From contig NZ_JAJOMZ010000004.1 in the NCBI RefSeq assembly GCF_024699965.1, positions 990,001 to 1,054,000 on the forward strand: a stretch of DNA of 64,000 nucleotides. The letters are read 5' to 3'. Below, piece after piece: positions 17,352 through 25,967 of this stretch (position 1 is its first letter; each line of letters begins with the position of its first letter). This DNA is from Flavobacterium sp. J372. Its GTDB lineage: Bacteria; Bacteroidota; Bacteroidia; Flavobacteriales; Flavobacteriaceae. A model generated the notes under the pieces. It had not been told where the DNA came from, searched no databases, and worked only from the letters and a program-made list of their open reading frames with translations. Both the position numbers and the translations under genes were made by a program.

Positions 17352-19016
17352 TTAATTACGGGCTTTTTTCCTGCTGTTTTTAGGTCCTACTTTAGACATT
17401 GCACAACGGAAACCGATATAGTCTGTTGCCATATCCTGAGGGAAATACCTCCTTTGTGCCGGGTCAAGCCAGTAAGCCCTGTCTCTCCAAGAGCCGCCTT
17501 TGTAAACCCTTACGTTGTCATTAATAAGCGTAGTCCTTTTCTTTTTGTCATACTCCCTTACCATGCCGCCTACAGAGTCTTTTGCTACAAGGTGCTTAGG
17601 TGAGTCATACATCCTTTTTTGATTATTTTCGCCTTCCTCTTCAGTTGAGTTAGCATCAAAATAACGTGTAGATTCCCTGTCACCATCGCGGAAGTTACGG
17701 TTATCACTGCGGTTGTAGTTCTGGCGCAGGTATGTATCTTCTTTAGTAATTTGCGTCTGGGCAATCTGGCCAGGAAGGTTACGGTACTGTATCCTACCGT
17801 TGCTAAGCGTATCGTATTCAATTGTTTCAGCTGTAACAATTTCAGCCCTGCCATCATCACCAATTTTGTTTTTCATGTAAACGTTACCCCTGTAGTAGTT
17901 GAAGTCGTTACCTTCATCATCTACCATCGGGCGATATACGTCGGCCACCCATTCGGCTACGTTGCCGGCCATGTCATAAAGGCCGAAGTCGTTTGGTGGG
18001 TAAGACCTTGCAGGTGCAGTGATATCAGCATTGTCATCGCTCCATCCGGCAATTCCGCCGTAGTCACCTTTACCTTGCTTAAAGTTGGCAAGCTGGTCAC
18101 CTTTCTGCTGCCTTCTTGATGAACGTGTGTATTGTCCTCTCCAAGGATATTTCTTATTTCCTTTGTACATGTTGTACTCACGGTTACCAACAAGTGCAAG
18201 CGCTGCATATTCCCATTCAGCTTCAGTAGGAAGCCTGTATTCAGGCGGTATAAGGCCAGATGTCCTTTGTGCATAAACGTTTTTAGCGTCTTCTTTGTTT
18301 GCCAGCTTGTTGCGTGGGCCTTTCAGTACAATTTCTTCATTGCCGCCATATGCTTTTGTAGGGCTTTCAAGGTAAGCTTCTGTGCTGAAAGTATTTTCTG
18401 CAGTTGCATCAAGAATTTTGGCATCCCTTTTAAGGTAACCTTCTTTTTCAAGAATTCCTTCAGTAACACGGTCAGTCCTCCATTTAGAGAATTCAACTGC
18501 CTGTATCCAGTTTACGCCAACAACCGGGTAATCGCCATAGGCTGGGTGCCTAAGGTAGTTATTGGTCATAGTTTCATTATAGCCAAGTGCGCTCCTCCAT
18601 ACAAGTGTATCTGGCAGTGCACCTACATATATGTTCTTATAGTTTTCTTCTGTTGGAGGGAAAACCCTTTTCAGCCAGTCAAGGTATTCCATGTACATAA
18701 CATTGGTTACCTCGGTCTCATCCATATAAAAAGACTGTACGTGCTGCTGTGTAGGGGTATTGTTCCAGTCGTGCATAACATCATCCTGAACCCTGCCCAT
18801 AGTAAATGTTCCGCCTTCCACTTCAACAAGCCCCGGGGCAGCTTCCTGCTGCTTATACTTAGAGTTGTGCTGGAATCCACCTTTCTTGTCATTAATTTTC
18901 CACCCTGTTGCACTAGAGGTATTGCCTCCGCCGCCTCTTTTGCTGCAACCGGTAAAACCAACTGCTACCGCAAGTGCAAGAAACAATTGTAAAGCCGTGA
19001 TTCTGTTAATTTTCAT
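17352..19016 (-). CDS. gldJ: Gliding motility lipoprotein GldJ
   Basis: A 554-residue lipoprotein, counted from ATG 19016. That start puts the signal peptide MKINRITALQLFLALAVAVG directly before the lipobox FTGC (Cys24); a longer frame to 19064 adds 16 residues ahead of the signal and is less likely. The body is an FGE-sulfatase/SUMF1-like domain (VEGGTFTMG, YRLPTEAEWEYAA, GLYDMAGNVAEWV, YKGGSWRDRAYWL, YIGFRCAM). Length and architecture fit GldJ, which in Flavobacterium is needed for gliding and stabilises the GldK/T9SS apparatus. It is divergent from porU, the arrangement known from F. johnsoniae. Confidence 0.93.
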   Translation of the reverse strand: MKINRITALQLFLALAVAVGFTGCSKRGGGGNTSSATGWKINDKKGGFQHNSKYKQQEAAPGLVEVEGGTFTMGRVQDDVMHDWNNTPTQQHVQSFYMDETEVTNVMYMEYLDWLKRVFPPTEENYKNIYVGALPDTLVWRSALGYNETMTNNYLRHPAYGDYPVVGVNWIQAVEFSKWRTDRVTEGILEKEGYLKRDAKILDATAENTFSTEAYLESPTKAYGGNEEIVLKGPRNKLANKEDAKNVYAQRTSGLIPPEYRLPTEAEWEYAALALVGNREYNMYKGNKKYPWRGQYTRSSRRQQKGDQLANFKQGKGDYGGIAGWSDDNADITAPARSYPPNDFGLYDMAGNVAEWVADVYRPMVDDEGNDFNYYRGNVYMKNKIGDDGRAEIVTAETIEYDTLSNGRIQYRNLPGQIAQTQITKEDTYLRQNYNRSDNRNFRDGDRESTRYFDANSTEEEGENNQKRMYDSPKHLVAKDSVGGMVREYDKKKRTTLINDNVRVYKGGSWRDRAYWLDPAQRRYFPQDMATDYIGFRCAMSKVGPKNSRKKARN

Positions 19017-19101
19017 ACGTTCTCTGGGTAATAAATTTCGTGGCGCAATATAATAATTAACCATTAAACCGCAACACGTTTTTAAATTTTTTCAAAAAAA
19101 T

Positions 19102-19129
19102 CAAAAATATTCATGGTTCTGTTTTTCAA
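19102..19129 (-). promoter_or_regulatory. Probable gldJ promoter
   Basis: Minus strand: TTG (19127-19129) and TATTTTTG (19102-19109) with a 17-bp spacer, ~85 bases before the gldJ ATG. Confidence 0.45.
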
Positions 19130-19222
19130 TAACGGGGCAATTAAAGTAATATTGCAGGTACACAAATAAATTATTTGCTGCCGTTTGTAATATATTAAGG
19201 TAAGGCGGCGTTTTGATGTTTG

Positions 19223-22200
19223 ATGAAAAATTTTTTACTCATTATATGTATATCTTTTCTTACCCTGGTTAATGCCCAGCAGGGAGACATTACCCTTGAA
19301 TGGAAAGACGGCTTTAAAACTTCGGTTGGGGAACAAAACTTTACTATTCCGGCATTTCAGGCCAAAAACATGTCCTTTAATTCCTATGTAGGGCAATTGC
19401 AGTATAAACTCAATCTGCCGGTTGCAGGTCAGGTTGATGAGGGGTCTCTTATACTGTCAAACATCACCTACCAAAACATTACCCGTGAACAGTTGGGTGA
19501 TATAATGCCACAGCATATCCCTACTGCAATAAATGCTAAACTTAGCGCGGTCAGGTCACGTAATGACTGGTATGCGCTGCTTACGCTTTCACCTATAATA
19601 AAAGACGGAAACGCATACAGGCGTGTTATGTCGTTTACTTACACATTCTCAATGCTGGGCAGCAACGTGCCGCAGCGTACGGTAAATAATGTAAGTGCCG
19701 TTTCAAACTCTGTACTGGCAACGGGCGACTGGAAGCGTTTTTACGTAGAGCGCTCAGGTATATACAGAGTGTCGCGCAGCTTCTTGCAGCAAATAGGCGT
19801 AAATGTAAATGCCGACCCCCGCACTATAAAAATTTACGGCAACGGCGGCAGGATGCTGCCACTGCTTAATGCCACCCCATACCCTATGGACCTTGAGGAA
19901 AATGCTGTCACTTTTGTAGGGGAGGAAGACGGTGTTTTTAACGATGGCGATTATATACTATTTTATGCTGAAGGAGTAGATAACTGGAATGCCGAAAATG
20001 GTACGCATAACAACCTTTATGCCGACAGGTCTTATTACTATGTAACAGCCGGCGGAACACCCGGTAAGCGTATGGGGCAAATGATACAGCCTGCAAGCCC
20101 GCCAAATATAAATGTATCGGCTTTTGATTATTATGTTTACCATGAGCGCGACAGGGTAAATTTTGCAAGGCTTGGCAGAAAATGGTTTGGTGAAGAGTTT
20201 AATATTAATGATGAGCAGGAATTTAAATTTATCCTGCCTGACCTGGACTCACCCAATGTTTCTGTAAAAGTGAGCGCCGCCGCCAACTCTGCAGCTACTA
20301 CAACCATGGATGTTAAGGTAAACGGCCAGCAGGCAGGCGTGCTGAGCTTTATCCCGCCCGCACAATACAGCGCAGGGAGAGAAAGCTTTTTTACAGGCAC
20401 TGCGACAGTATCGGGCAGTGAGGCAGCAATTACTCTTAAATACAATAATGGCGGTGTGCCTTCGGCAAATGCATGGCTTGATTATATAGTGTTGCAATCA
20501 AAAAGGAAATTACGCGGAAATGGTACGCAATTCAGGTTCCGTTATAATGATGCTGCTAATAATATAGGTGTAATACAATACCAGTTTTCTTCTGCCGAAG
20601 GTATTGCAGAAGTATGGGATATAACAGATATATACAATGCAGGCAAAATAATTAATACAGGTAACCAGGGCAGCTTTAGTTTTAAAGGGCCTTTGGGAGA
20701 GGTGAGGCAATATATTACCTATGTGCCGGCAGATGTTTACACTCCGCAGCGTGAAGGAAATACCAATGTGGCCAACCAAAATCTTAAAGGGACAATTTTT
20801 AAAGGGCAGGGCAGCGCTTTTACCGATGTGGACTATCTTATAATTACCCCTGAATTTTTGCGTGGCCCGGCTGAAAAGCTTGCTGCATTCCACAAAACAG
20901 ATTCCGGGCTTAAAGTAAAAGTAGTAAGCCTTGAGAATATTTACCAGGAATTTGGCGGGGGTAAGCAGGATATCGGGGCTATACGCAATTTTATCAAATA
21001 CGTTTATAATAATGCTTCGTCAGTTGCCAACAGGGTAAAATATGTCAACCTGTTTGGTGATGCTTCGTTCGATTTTAAGAACAGGATTCCCAATAATACC
21101 AATATTGTGCCTACTTTCCATGGGTATGATCAAACAAACAATTTGAACTTTAGCGAAACAAGCACATTTATGTCAGATGACTTTTTTGTGCTGATGGATG
21201 CCAATGAAGGTGTGATGCCAATTGGCTCCGGAAGTGAAGGCCCCGATATAGCGGTGGGTCGTATGCTCGTAACAAACGTCGCTAATGCCAATGAAATGGT
21301 GAATAAGGTTTTTGAGTATAAAGCAGAAGAGTCTTACGGGCGCTGGCGAAATGAATATGTGGTGGTAAGTGACGATATTGATAATAGCTATGATGAAGAT
21401 TTTGTAGATGTAATGGACAGCCTTGCCGATACACTGGTAAACAATCGCCCGTTTATAAACATGCGCAAGATTTATACGGATGCTTATGTACAGCAGGTAA
21501 CTTCCGGCGGGGAGCGCTACCCTGAAGCAAAAGACCAAATTATCCGTTCACTTAATTATGGTACTCTGGTACTCAATTATCTTGGGCATGGTGGTGAAAA
21601 CGGCATGGCAAGCGAGGCTATATTCGGTATTGCCGATGCGCAAAACCTTACTAATAAATATAAGTATCCGCTGTTTATTACAGCCACTTGTGACCTTACT
21701 AAGTTTGATAACCCTTACAGGCCTACAACAGGTGAATACCTGTATTGGAATACCAACGGAGGCGCTATATGCCTTATAACGACAACCCGAGCTATCTTTA
21801 TAAATGATGCATTTAACTTTAATACAGATTTGTCTACAAGACTTTATTCTTTCAGTGGCGGGGATTACCCATCAATGGCCGAGGCTGTGCGGCTAACTAA
21901 GGCTCAAAACGGCGCTGCCGGGTTTAGGGTTGTAGCATTTGTGGGTGACCCTGCACTTAAGCTTACCATGCCCAAACCAAAGGTTGTCCTTACAGAGATA
22001 AACGGCCAGCCTGCGGGTAGTAGTACTACGGTGTTGCAGGCATTATCACAAGCTACAATGAAGGGGCAGGTAACAGATGAAAACGGTAATGTGCTGAGCG
22101 GTTACAACGGCGAGCTCGCGGTAAGTGTTTTTGATAAACCGGTACAGAGAACAACGTTGGGCAATGACCAGCCTACACCTATATATAACTTCTCTGTTTT

Positions 22201-23059
22201 AGGTGAAACCATTTTCAGGGGTAATGCAACGGTTACCAACGGGCAGTTTCAGTTTAGTTTTGTAGTGCCAAGGGATATACGCATACCTGTTGCGGCAGGG
22301 CGTGTAAGTTTCTATGCAAAAAGAAATGGCATCCTCGAAGACCAGGCAGGTTTTGACAATACTGTGCAGATAGGCGGGATTAATGCAAACGCCGCTGTTG
22401 ACAACACGGGCCCACGGGTAAAGCTGTACATGAATGATACATCTTTCATATCAGGTGGTATAACTAATGAATCTCCTATCTTCCTGGCTTTCCTTGAAGA
22501 TGAAAACGGTATAAACACTGCGAGTGGTATAGGGCATGATATTGTGGCTATACTTGATGGTGATGAGGCAAATCCTTACATTCTCAATGATTACTATGAA
22601 ACTGAGATAGATGATTATACCCGTAGTAATATCCGCTATCCGTTTAGTAACCTGTCGCCGGGCCTGCATACCATAACTTTTAAAGCGTGGGATGTATATA
22701 ATAACCTTGTGACAGCCGAAATACAATTTGTAGTGGTAGGTGATGAGAACATGCATATTGAAAAAGTCCTTAACTATCCTAACCCTTTTGTAAGTTATAC
22801 CGAATTCTGGTTTACCCATAACAGGCCTTTTGAACCGCTTGATGTTCAGGTGCAGGTGTTTACGGTTACAGGCAAAGTAGTGAAGACTATCAACCAATCG
22901 GTTGTTACCGATGGTTTCCTAAGCCGTGATATACGCTGGGATGGGAAGGATGACTTCGGCGATAAGATAGGTAAAGGCGTCTATATTTATAAAATGACGG
23001 TAAGGTCATCCATTTCAGGTAAAACTGCCGAAAAGTACGAGAAACTTGTATTGCTATAA
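19223..23059 (+). CDS. porU: T9SS C-terminal signal peptidase (sortase) PorU
   Basis: A 1278-residue exported protein starting at ATG 19223 with signal peptide MKNFLLIICISFLTLVNA; an in-frame TTG directly before it is not needed. The central gingipain-like C25 peptidase domain shows the catalytic pair H789 (LGHGGENG) and C823 (TATCDLTKF). The C-terminus is a FlgD-like beta-domain (YPNPFVSYTEF...KGVYIYKMTV). PorU removes the T9SS C-terminal signal from cargo and links it to the surface. It is followed 41 bases later by porV, its partner in the attachment complex. Confidence 0.95.
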   Translation: MKNFLLIICISFLTLVNAQQGDITLEWKDGFKTSVGEQNFTIPAFQAKNMSFNSYVGQLQYKLNLPVAGQVDEGSLILSNITYQNITREQLGDIMPQHIPTAINAKLSAVRSRNDWYALLTLSPIIKDGNAYRRVMSFTYTFSMLGSNVPQRTVNNVSAVSNSVLATGDWKRFYVERSGIYRVSRSFLQQIGVNVNADPRTIKIYGNGGRMLPLLNATPYPMDLEENAVTFVGEEDGVFNDGDYILFYAEGVDNWNAENGTHNNLYADRSYYYVTAGGTPGKRMGQMIQPASPPNINVSAFDYYVYHERDRVNFARLGRKWFGEEFNINDEQEFKFILPDLDSPNVSVKVSAAANSAATTTMDVKVNGQQAGVLSFIPPAQYSAGRESFFTGTATVSGSEAAITLKYNNGGVPSANAWLDYIVLQSKRKLRGNGTQFRFRYNDAANNIGVIQYQFSSAEGIAEVWDITDIYNAGKIINTGNQGSFSFKGPLGEVRQYITYVPADVYTPQREGNTNVANQNLKGTIFKGQGSAFTDVDYLIITPEFLRGPAEKLAAFHKTDSGLKVKVVSLENIYQEFGGGKQDIGAIRNFIKYVYNNASSVANRVKYVNLFGDASFDFKNRIPNNTNIVPTFHGYDQTNNLNFSETSTFMSDDFFVLMDANEGVMPIGSGSEGPDIAVGRMLVTNVANANEMVNKVFEYKAEESYGRWRNEYVVVSDDIDNSYDEDFVDVMDSLADTLVNNRPFINMRKIYTDAYVQQVTSGGERYPEAKDQIIRSLNYGTLVLNYLGHGGENGMASEAIFGIADAQNLTNKYKYPLFITATCDLTKFDNPYRPTTGEYLYWNTNGGAICLITTTRAIFINDAFNFNTDLSTRLYSFSGGDYPSMAEAVRLTKAQNGAAGFRVVAFVGDPALKLTMPKPKVVLTEINGQPAGSSTTVLQALSQATMKGQVTDENGNVLSGYNGELAVSVFDKPVQRTTLGNDQPTPIYNFSVLGETIFRGNATVTNGQFQFSFVVPRDIRIPVAAGRVSFYAKRNGILEDQAGFDNTVQIGGINANAAVDNTGPRVKLYMNDTSFISGGITNESPIFLAFLEDENGINTASGIGHDIVAILDGDEANPYILNDYYETEIDDYTRSNIRYPFSNLSPGLHTITFKAWDVYNNLVTAEIQFVVVGDENMHIEKVLNYPNPFVSYTEFWFTHNRPFEPLDVQVQVFTVTGKVVKTINQSVVTDGFLSRDIRWDGKDDFGDKIGKGVYIYKMTVRSSISGKTAEKYEKLVLL

Positions 23060-23100
23060 TAAAACACTATATTTGTTACCCAAAAATTCTCAAAAAGAAA

Positions 23101-24282
23101 ATGAATAAATTACTTGCTGTTGCATTGTGCCTGCTTGGGCTTAACTTGGTAAAGGCTCAAAATGAGAGAGTTATAACCACGGGTGTTCCGTTTTTACTGA
23201 TTGCTGCCGATGCCCGCGCTGCCGGTATGGGAGACCAGGGGGTTGCTACATCTGCAGATACCTATTCACTGCAATGGAACCCTGCAAAATATGCATTTGC
23301 ACTTGATAAGCAGGGCTTTTCAATCAACTATACGCCATACCTTACAGATATTGCCAATGACATTTCTCTTGGGCAGGTTACGTATTATAATCGATTTAAT
23401 GAAAGAAGTGCGTTTGCCGCCAGCCTTCGTTATTTTGGCTTAGGTGATATTGAGCTGAGGCAGACGGGCGACCCTAATGAAGTGCCGGTAACTCGTAATC
23501 CTAATGAACTTGCGGTTGACCTTGCTTACGCACTTAAACTAAGTGAACGTTTCTCAATGTCGGTTGCAGGGCGCTACATCCGTTCCAACCTGCGTATACC
23601 TGAAGCAGCGGGGGGCGGAGATGCCAGTGCGGCAAGTTCGTTCGCTTTTGACGTAGCCGGTTTCTATCAAAGTGAAGAGATTGCTTATGATGATTTTAAC
23701 GGACGCTGGAGGGCTGGCTTCAACTTCCAGAACTTAGGTCCAAAGATCAGCTACGACAATGACGAGCAGCTAAGTTCAAACTTCCTACCGGCCAATATGA
23801 GGCTTGGTGCGGGCTTCGACTTTATTTTTGATGAATACAATAAGATAGGTATTAACCTAGAGACAACTAAGTTGTTAGTCCCTACGCCTCAAAACCCGGA
23901 TATTAACGGTGACGGCACAGTAACTAATGATGAATATACGCAAGCAAATAAAGAATATCGCGACATCAACTGGGTTTCAGGTGTCTTCCAGTCGTTTGGT
24001 GATGCGCCTGACGGTTTCAGCGAAGAGCTTAAAGAATTTACCTATGCAGTGGGCGCAGAGTACATGTACCAGGACTCATTTGCCTTCAGGCTTGGTTATT
24101 TCAACGAGAGCGAAATGAAAGGGGCAAGGAAATTCTTTTCACTGGGTGCCGGCTTCCGTTACACAATTGTAAAGGTTGACGTATCTTACCTTTTCTCTGC
24201 AAGCCAGGTGAGAAACCCGCTTGAGAATACACTTCGCTTCTCGCTTACTTTCAACTTCGGCGACAAATACGACGAATATTAA
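23101..24282 (+). CDS. porV: T9SS outer-membrane shuttle protein PorV (LptO)
   Basis: A 393-residue outer-membrane beta-barrel with signal peptide (MNKLLAVALCLLGLNLVKAQ) and the FadL-like N-terminal segment GVPFLLIAADARAAGMGDQG that is typical of PorV. It shuttles T9SS cargo from the translocon to the PorU-containing attachment complex. The C-terminal strand (LRFSLTFNFGDKYDEY) fits barrel insertion. It is co-transcribed with porU and probably with cdd 3 bases downstream. Confidence 0.95.
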   Translation: MNKLLAVALCLLGLNLVKAQNERVITTGVPFLLIAADARAAGMGDQGVATSADTYSLQWNPAKYAFALDKQGFSINYTPYLTDIANDISLGQVTYYNRFNERSAFAASLRYFGLGDIELRQTGDPNEVPVTRNPNELAVDLAYALKLSERFSMSVAGRYIRSNLRIPEAAGGGDASAASSFAFDVAGFYQSEEIAYDDFNGRWRAGFNFQNLGPKISYDNDEQLSSNFLPANMRLGAGFDFIFDEYNKIGINLETTKLLVPTPQNPDINGDGTVTNDEYTQANKEYRDINWVSGVFQSFGDAPDGFSEELKEFTYAVGAEYMYQDSFAFRLGYFNESEMKGARKFFSLGAGFRYTIVKVDVSYLFSASQVRNPLENTLRFSLTFNFGDKYDEY

Positions 24283-24285
24283 TAG

Positions 24286-24768
24286 ATGGAGAACATCACC
24301 GTAACAACTTCTTTCAGCAGCTACAATACAGTTTCAGAGCTCCCGCAGGATGCTCAGCAACTTATGGCAAAAGCTGTTGAGACAAGGAAGAATGCCTACG
24401 CACCTTATTCAAAATTCAGGGTAGGGGCTGCGCTTCTGCTTGATAACGGTAAAGTAGTGGTAGGTTCAAATCAGGAAAATGCCGCATATCCGTCAGGCTT
24501 GTGTGCTGAAAGGGTTGCAGTATTCCAGGCCGGGGCAATCTACCCAGATGCAAAGATCCTAATACTTGCAATATCTGCCGCTGCAGATGAGAAAGTTGTG
24601 TCAGAACCAATCCCGCCGTGTGGCGCATGCAGGCAGGCAATAGCCGAATATGAATTCAGGCAGGACTCACCCATAGAAATTTACTTCATGGGTCAGGAAG
24701 GAAAAATATTAAAGTCAGATTCCCTTAAAAACCTGCTTCCGCTGGTGTTTGACAGGAATTTTTTATAG
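24286..24768 (+). CDS. cdd: Cytidine deaminase
   Basis: A 160-residue zinc enzyme that deaminates cytidine and deoxycytidine in pyrimidine salvage. The zinc/catalytic motif CAERVAVFQAG provides one Cys and the catalytic Glu, and PPCGACRQAIAEY provides the other two Cys; this is the small homotetrameric form with three Cys ligands. It starts 3 bases after porV and ends just before a strong terminator, so it closes the porU-porV transcript. The functional link to T9SS is positional only. Confidence 0.95.
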   Translation: MENITVTTSFSSYNTVSELPQDAQQLMAKAVETRKNAYAPYSKFRVGAALLLDNGKVVVGSNQENAAYPSGLCAERVAVFQAGAIYPDAKILILAISAAADEKVVSEPIPPCGACRQAIAEYEFRQDSPIEIYFMGQEGKILKSDSLKNLLPLVFDRNFL

Positions 24769-24774
24769 TACAGG

Positions 24775-24804
24775 AAAAAGGGATTATTATTAATCCCTTT
24801 TTTG
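24775..24804 (+). terminator. Terminator of porU-porV-cdd
   Basis: Stem AAAGGGATTA / TAATCCCTTT with loop TTAT, followed by a run of T. Confidence 0.85.
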
Positions 24805-24879
24805 ATAATTATATCGTTTTCGTTCATAAAAATTATTAAAATCGAAAGGGTTATTTTTCGCTAATTAGCAGGAAGTCTT

Positions 24880-24887
24880 TATTTTTG
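24880..24887 (+). promoter_or_regulatory. Promoter -7 box of pdhA-pdhC
   Basis: TATTTTTG followed by CAA, giving a ~70-base leader before the pdhA ATG at 24963. A -33 match is not clear. Confidence 0.5.
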
Positions 24888-24962
24888 CAATTCGCAATTA
24901 AAGAGTATGCATTTTTGCGTCTCTAAATAATCCGGGATTTACCATAGCAAACATATTTTAGC

Positions 24963-25964
24963 ATGAAAGAAATTACAAAAGAGGTCTATCTGAAATGGTA
25001 TAAAGACATGCAGTTTTGGAGAAAGTTTGAAGACAAGCTTGCCGCTTTATACATACAACAGAAAGTAAGGGGCTTTCTTCACCTGTACAATGGCCAGGAA
25101 GCAGTCCTTGCGGGTGCGCTGCATGCCATGGACCTTTCTAAAGATAAAATGATTACAGCTTACCGTAACCACGTGCAGCCAATAGGTATGGGTGTAGACC
25201 CGCGCAAGGTAATGGCAGAGCTTTTGGGTAAAGCTACAGGTACCTCAAAGGGACTTGGCGGCTCTATGCACATCTTCTCAAAAGAGCACGGTTTCTATGG
25301 CGGCCACGGTATTGTAGGTGCGCAGATTCCGGTTGGTGCAGGTATTGCCTTTGCCGATAAATATTTTAACACAGGTGGTGTAACGCTTACGTATTTTGGT
25401 GACGGCGCTGCACGCCAGGGTTCACTGCACGAAGCCTTCAACATGGCTATGCTGTGGAAACTTCCTGTAGTGTTTATTGTTGAGAACAATGGTTACGCCA
25501 TGGGTACATCAGTTGAGCGTACTGCTAACCATACTGATATATGGAAACTTGGCCTTGGCTATGAGATGCCTTGCGGCCCGGTTGACGGCATGAACCCTAT
25601 AAAAGTTGCCGAAGCAATGCACGAAGCAATGGAAAGGGCGAGAAGGGGCGAAGGCCCAACCTTCCTTGAAATGAAAACGTACCGTTACCGCGGGCATTCT
25701 ATGAGTGATGCCCAACACTACCGTACAAAAGAAGAAGTAGAAGAGTACAGGAAGATTGACCCAATCACCCAGGTGCTTGACATAATAAAAGAAAACAACT
25801 ATGCAACTGATGCAGAGATTGAAGCTATTGACCAAAGGGTAAAAGACCTTGTGGACGAATGCGAGAAATTTGCTGAAGAGTCACCATACCCAGATATGAG
25901 CGTGATGTATGACGTTGTTTACGAGCAGGAAAATTATCCGTTTTTACCACATAAACTACAATAA
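24963..25964 (+). CDS. pdhA: Pyruvate dehydrogenase E1 component, alpha subunit
   Basis: A 333-residue thiamine-diphosphate enzyme subunit. The TPP motif runs from GDGAARQG to ENNGYAM, the usual GDG-X(~26)-NN pattern, and the phosphorylation-loop-like region YRYRGHSMSDAQHYR is present. With E1 beta it decarboxylates pyruvate and acetylates the lipoyl group of E2. The E2 gene follows after 3 bases, but no E1 beta gene is in the window, so pdhB must lie elsewhere; such separation is known in Flavobacteria. Confidence 0.95.
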   Translation: MKEITKEVYLKWYKDMQFWRKFEDKLAALYIQQKVRGFLHLYNGQEAVLAGALHAMDLSKDKMITAYRNHVQPIGMGVDPRKVMAELLGKATGTSKGLGGSMHIFSKEHGFYGGHGIVGAQIPVGAGIAFADKYFNTGGVTLTYFGDGAARQGSLHEAFNMAMLWKLPVVFIVENNGYAMGTSVERTANHTDIWKLGLGYEMPCGPVDGMNPIKVAEAMHEAMERARRGEGPTFLEMKTYRYRGHSMSDAQHYRTKEEVEEYRKIDPITQVLDIIKENNYATDAEIEAIDQRVKDLVDECEKFAEESPYPDMSVMYDVVYEQENYPFLPHKLQ

Positions 25965-25967
25965 AAC

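Noticed and set aside
18132..18992. 286-codon open frame on the plus strand opposite gldJ
   Set aside because: Entirely antisense to a clear gldJ gene; composition is Cys/Phe-rich low-quality sequence typical of a shadow frame, and no start signal or family is visible.
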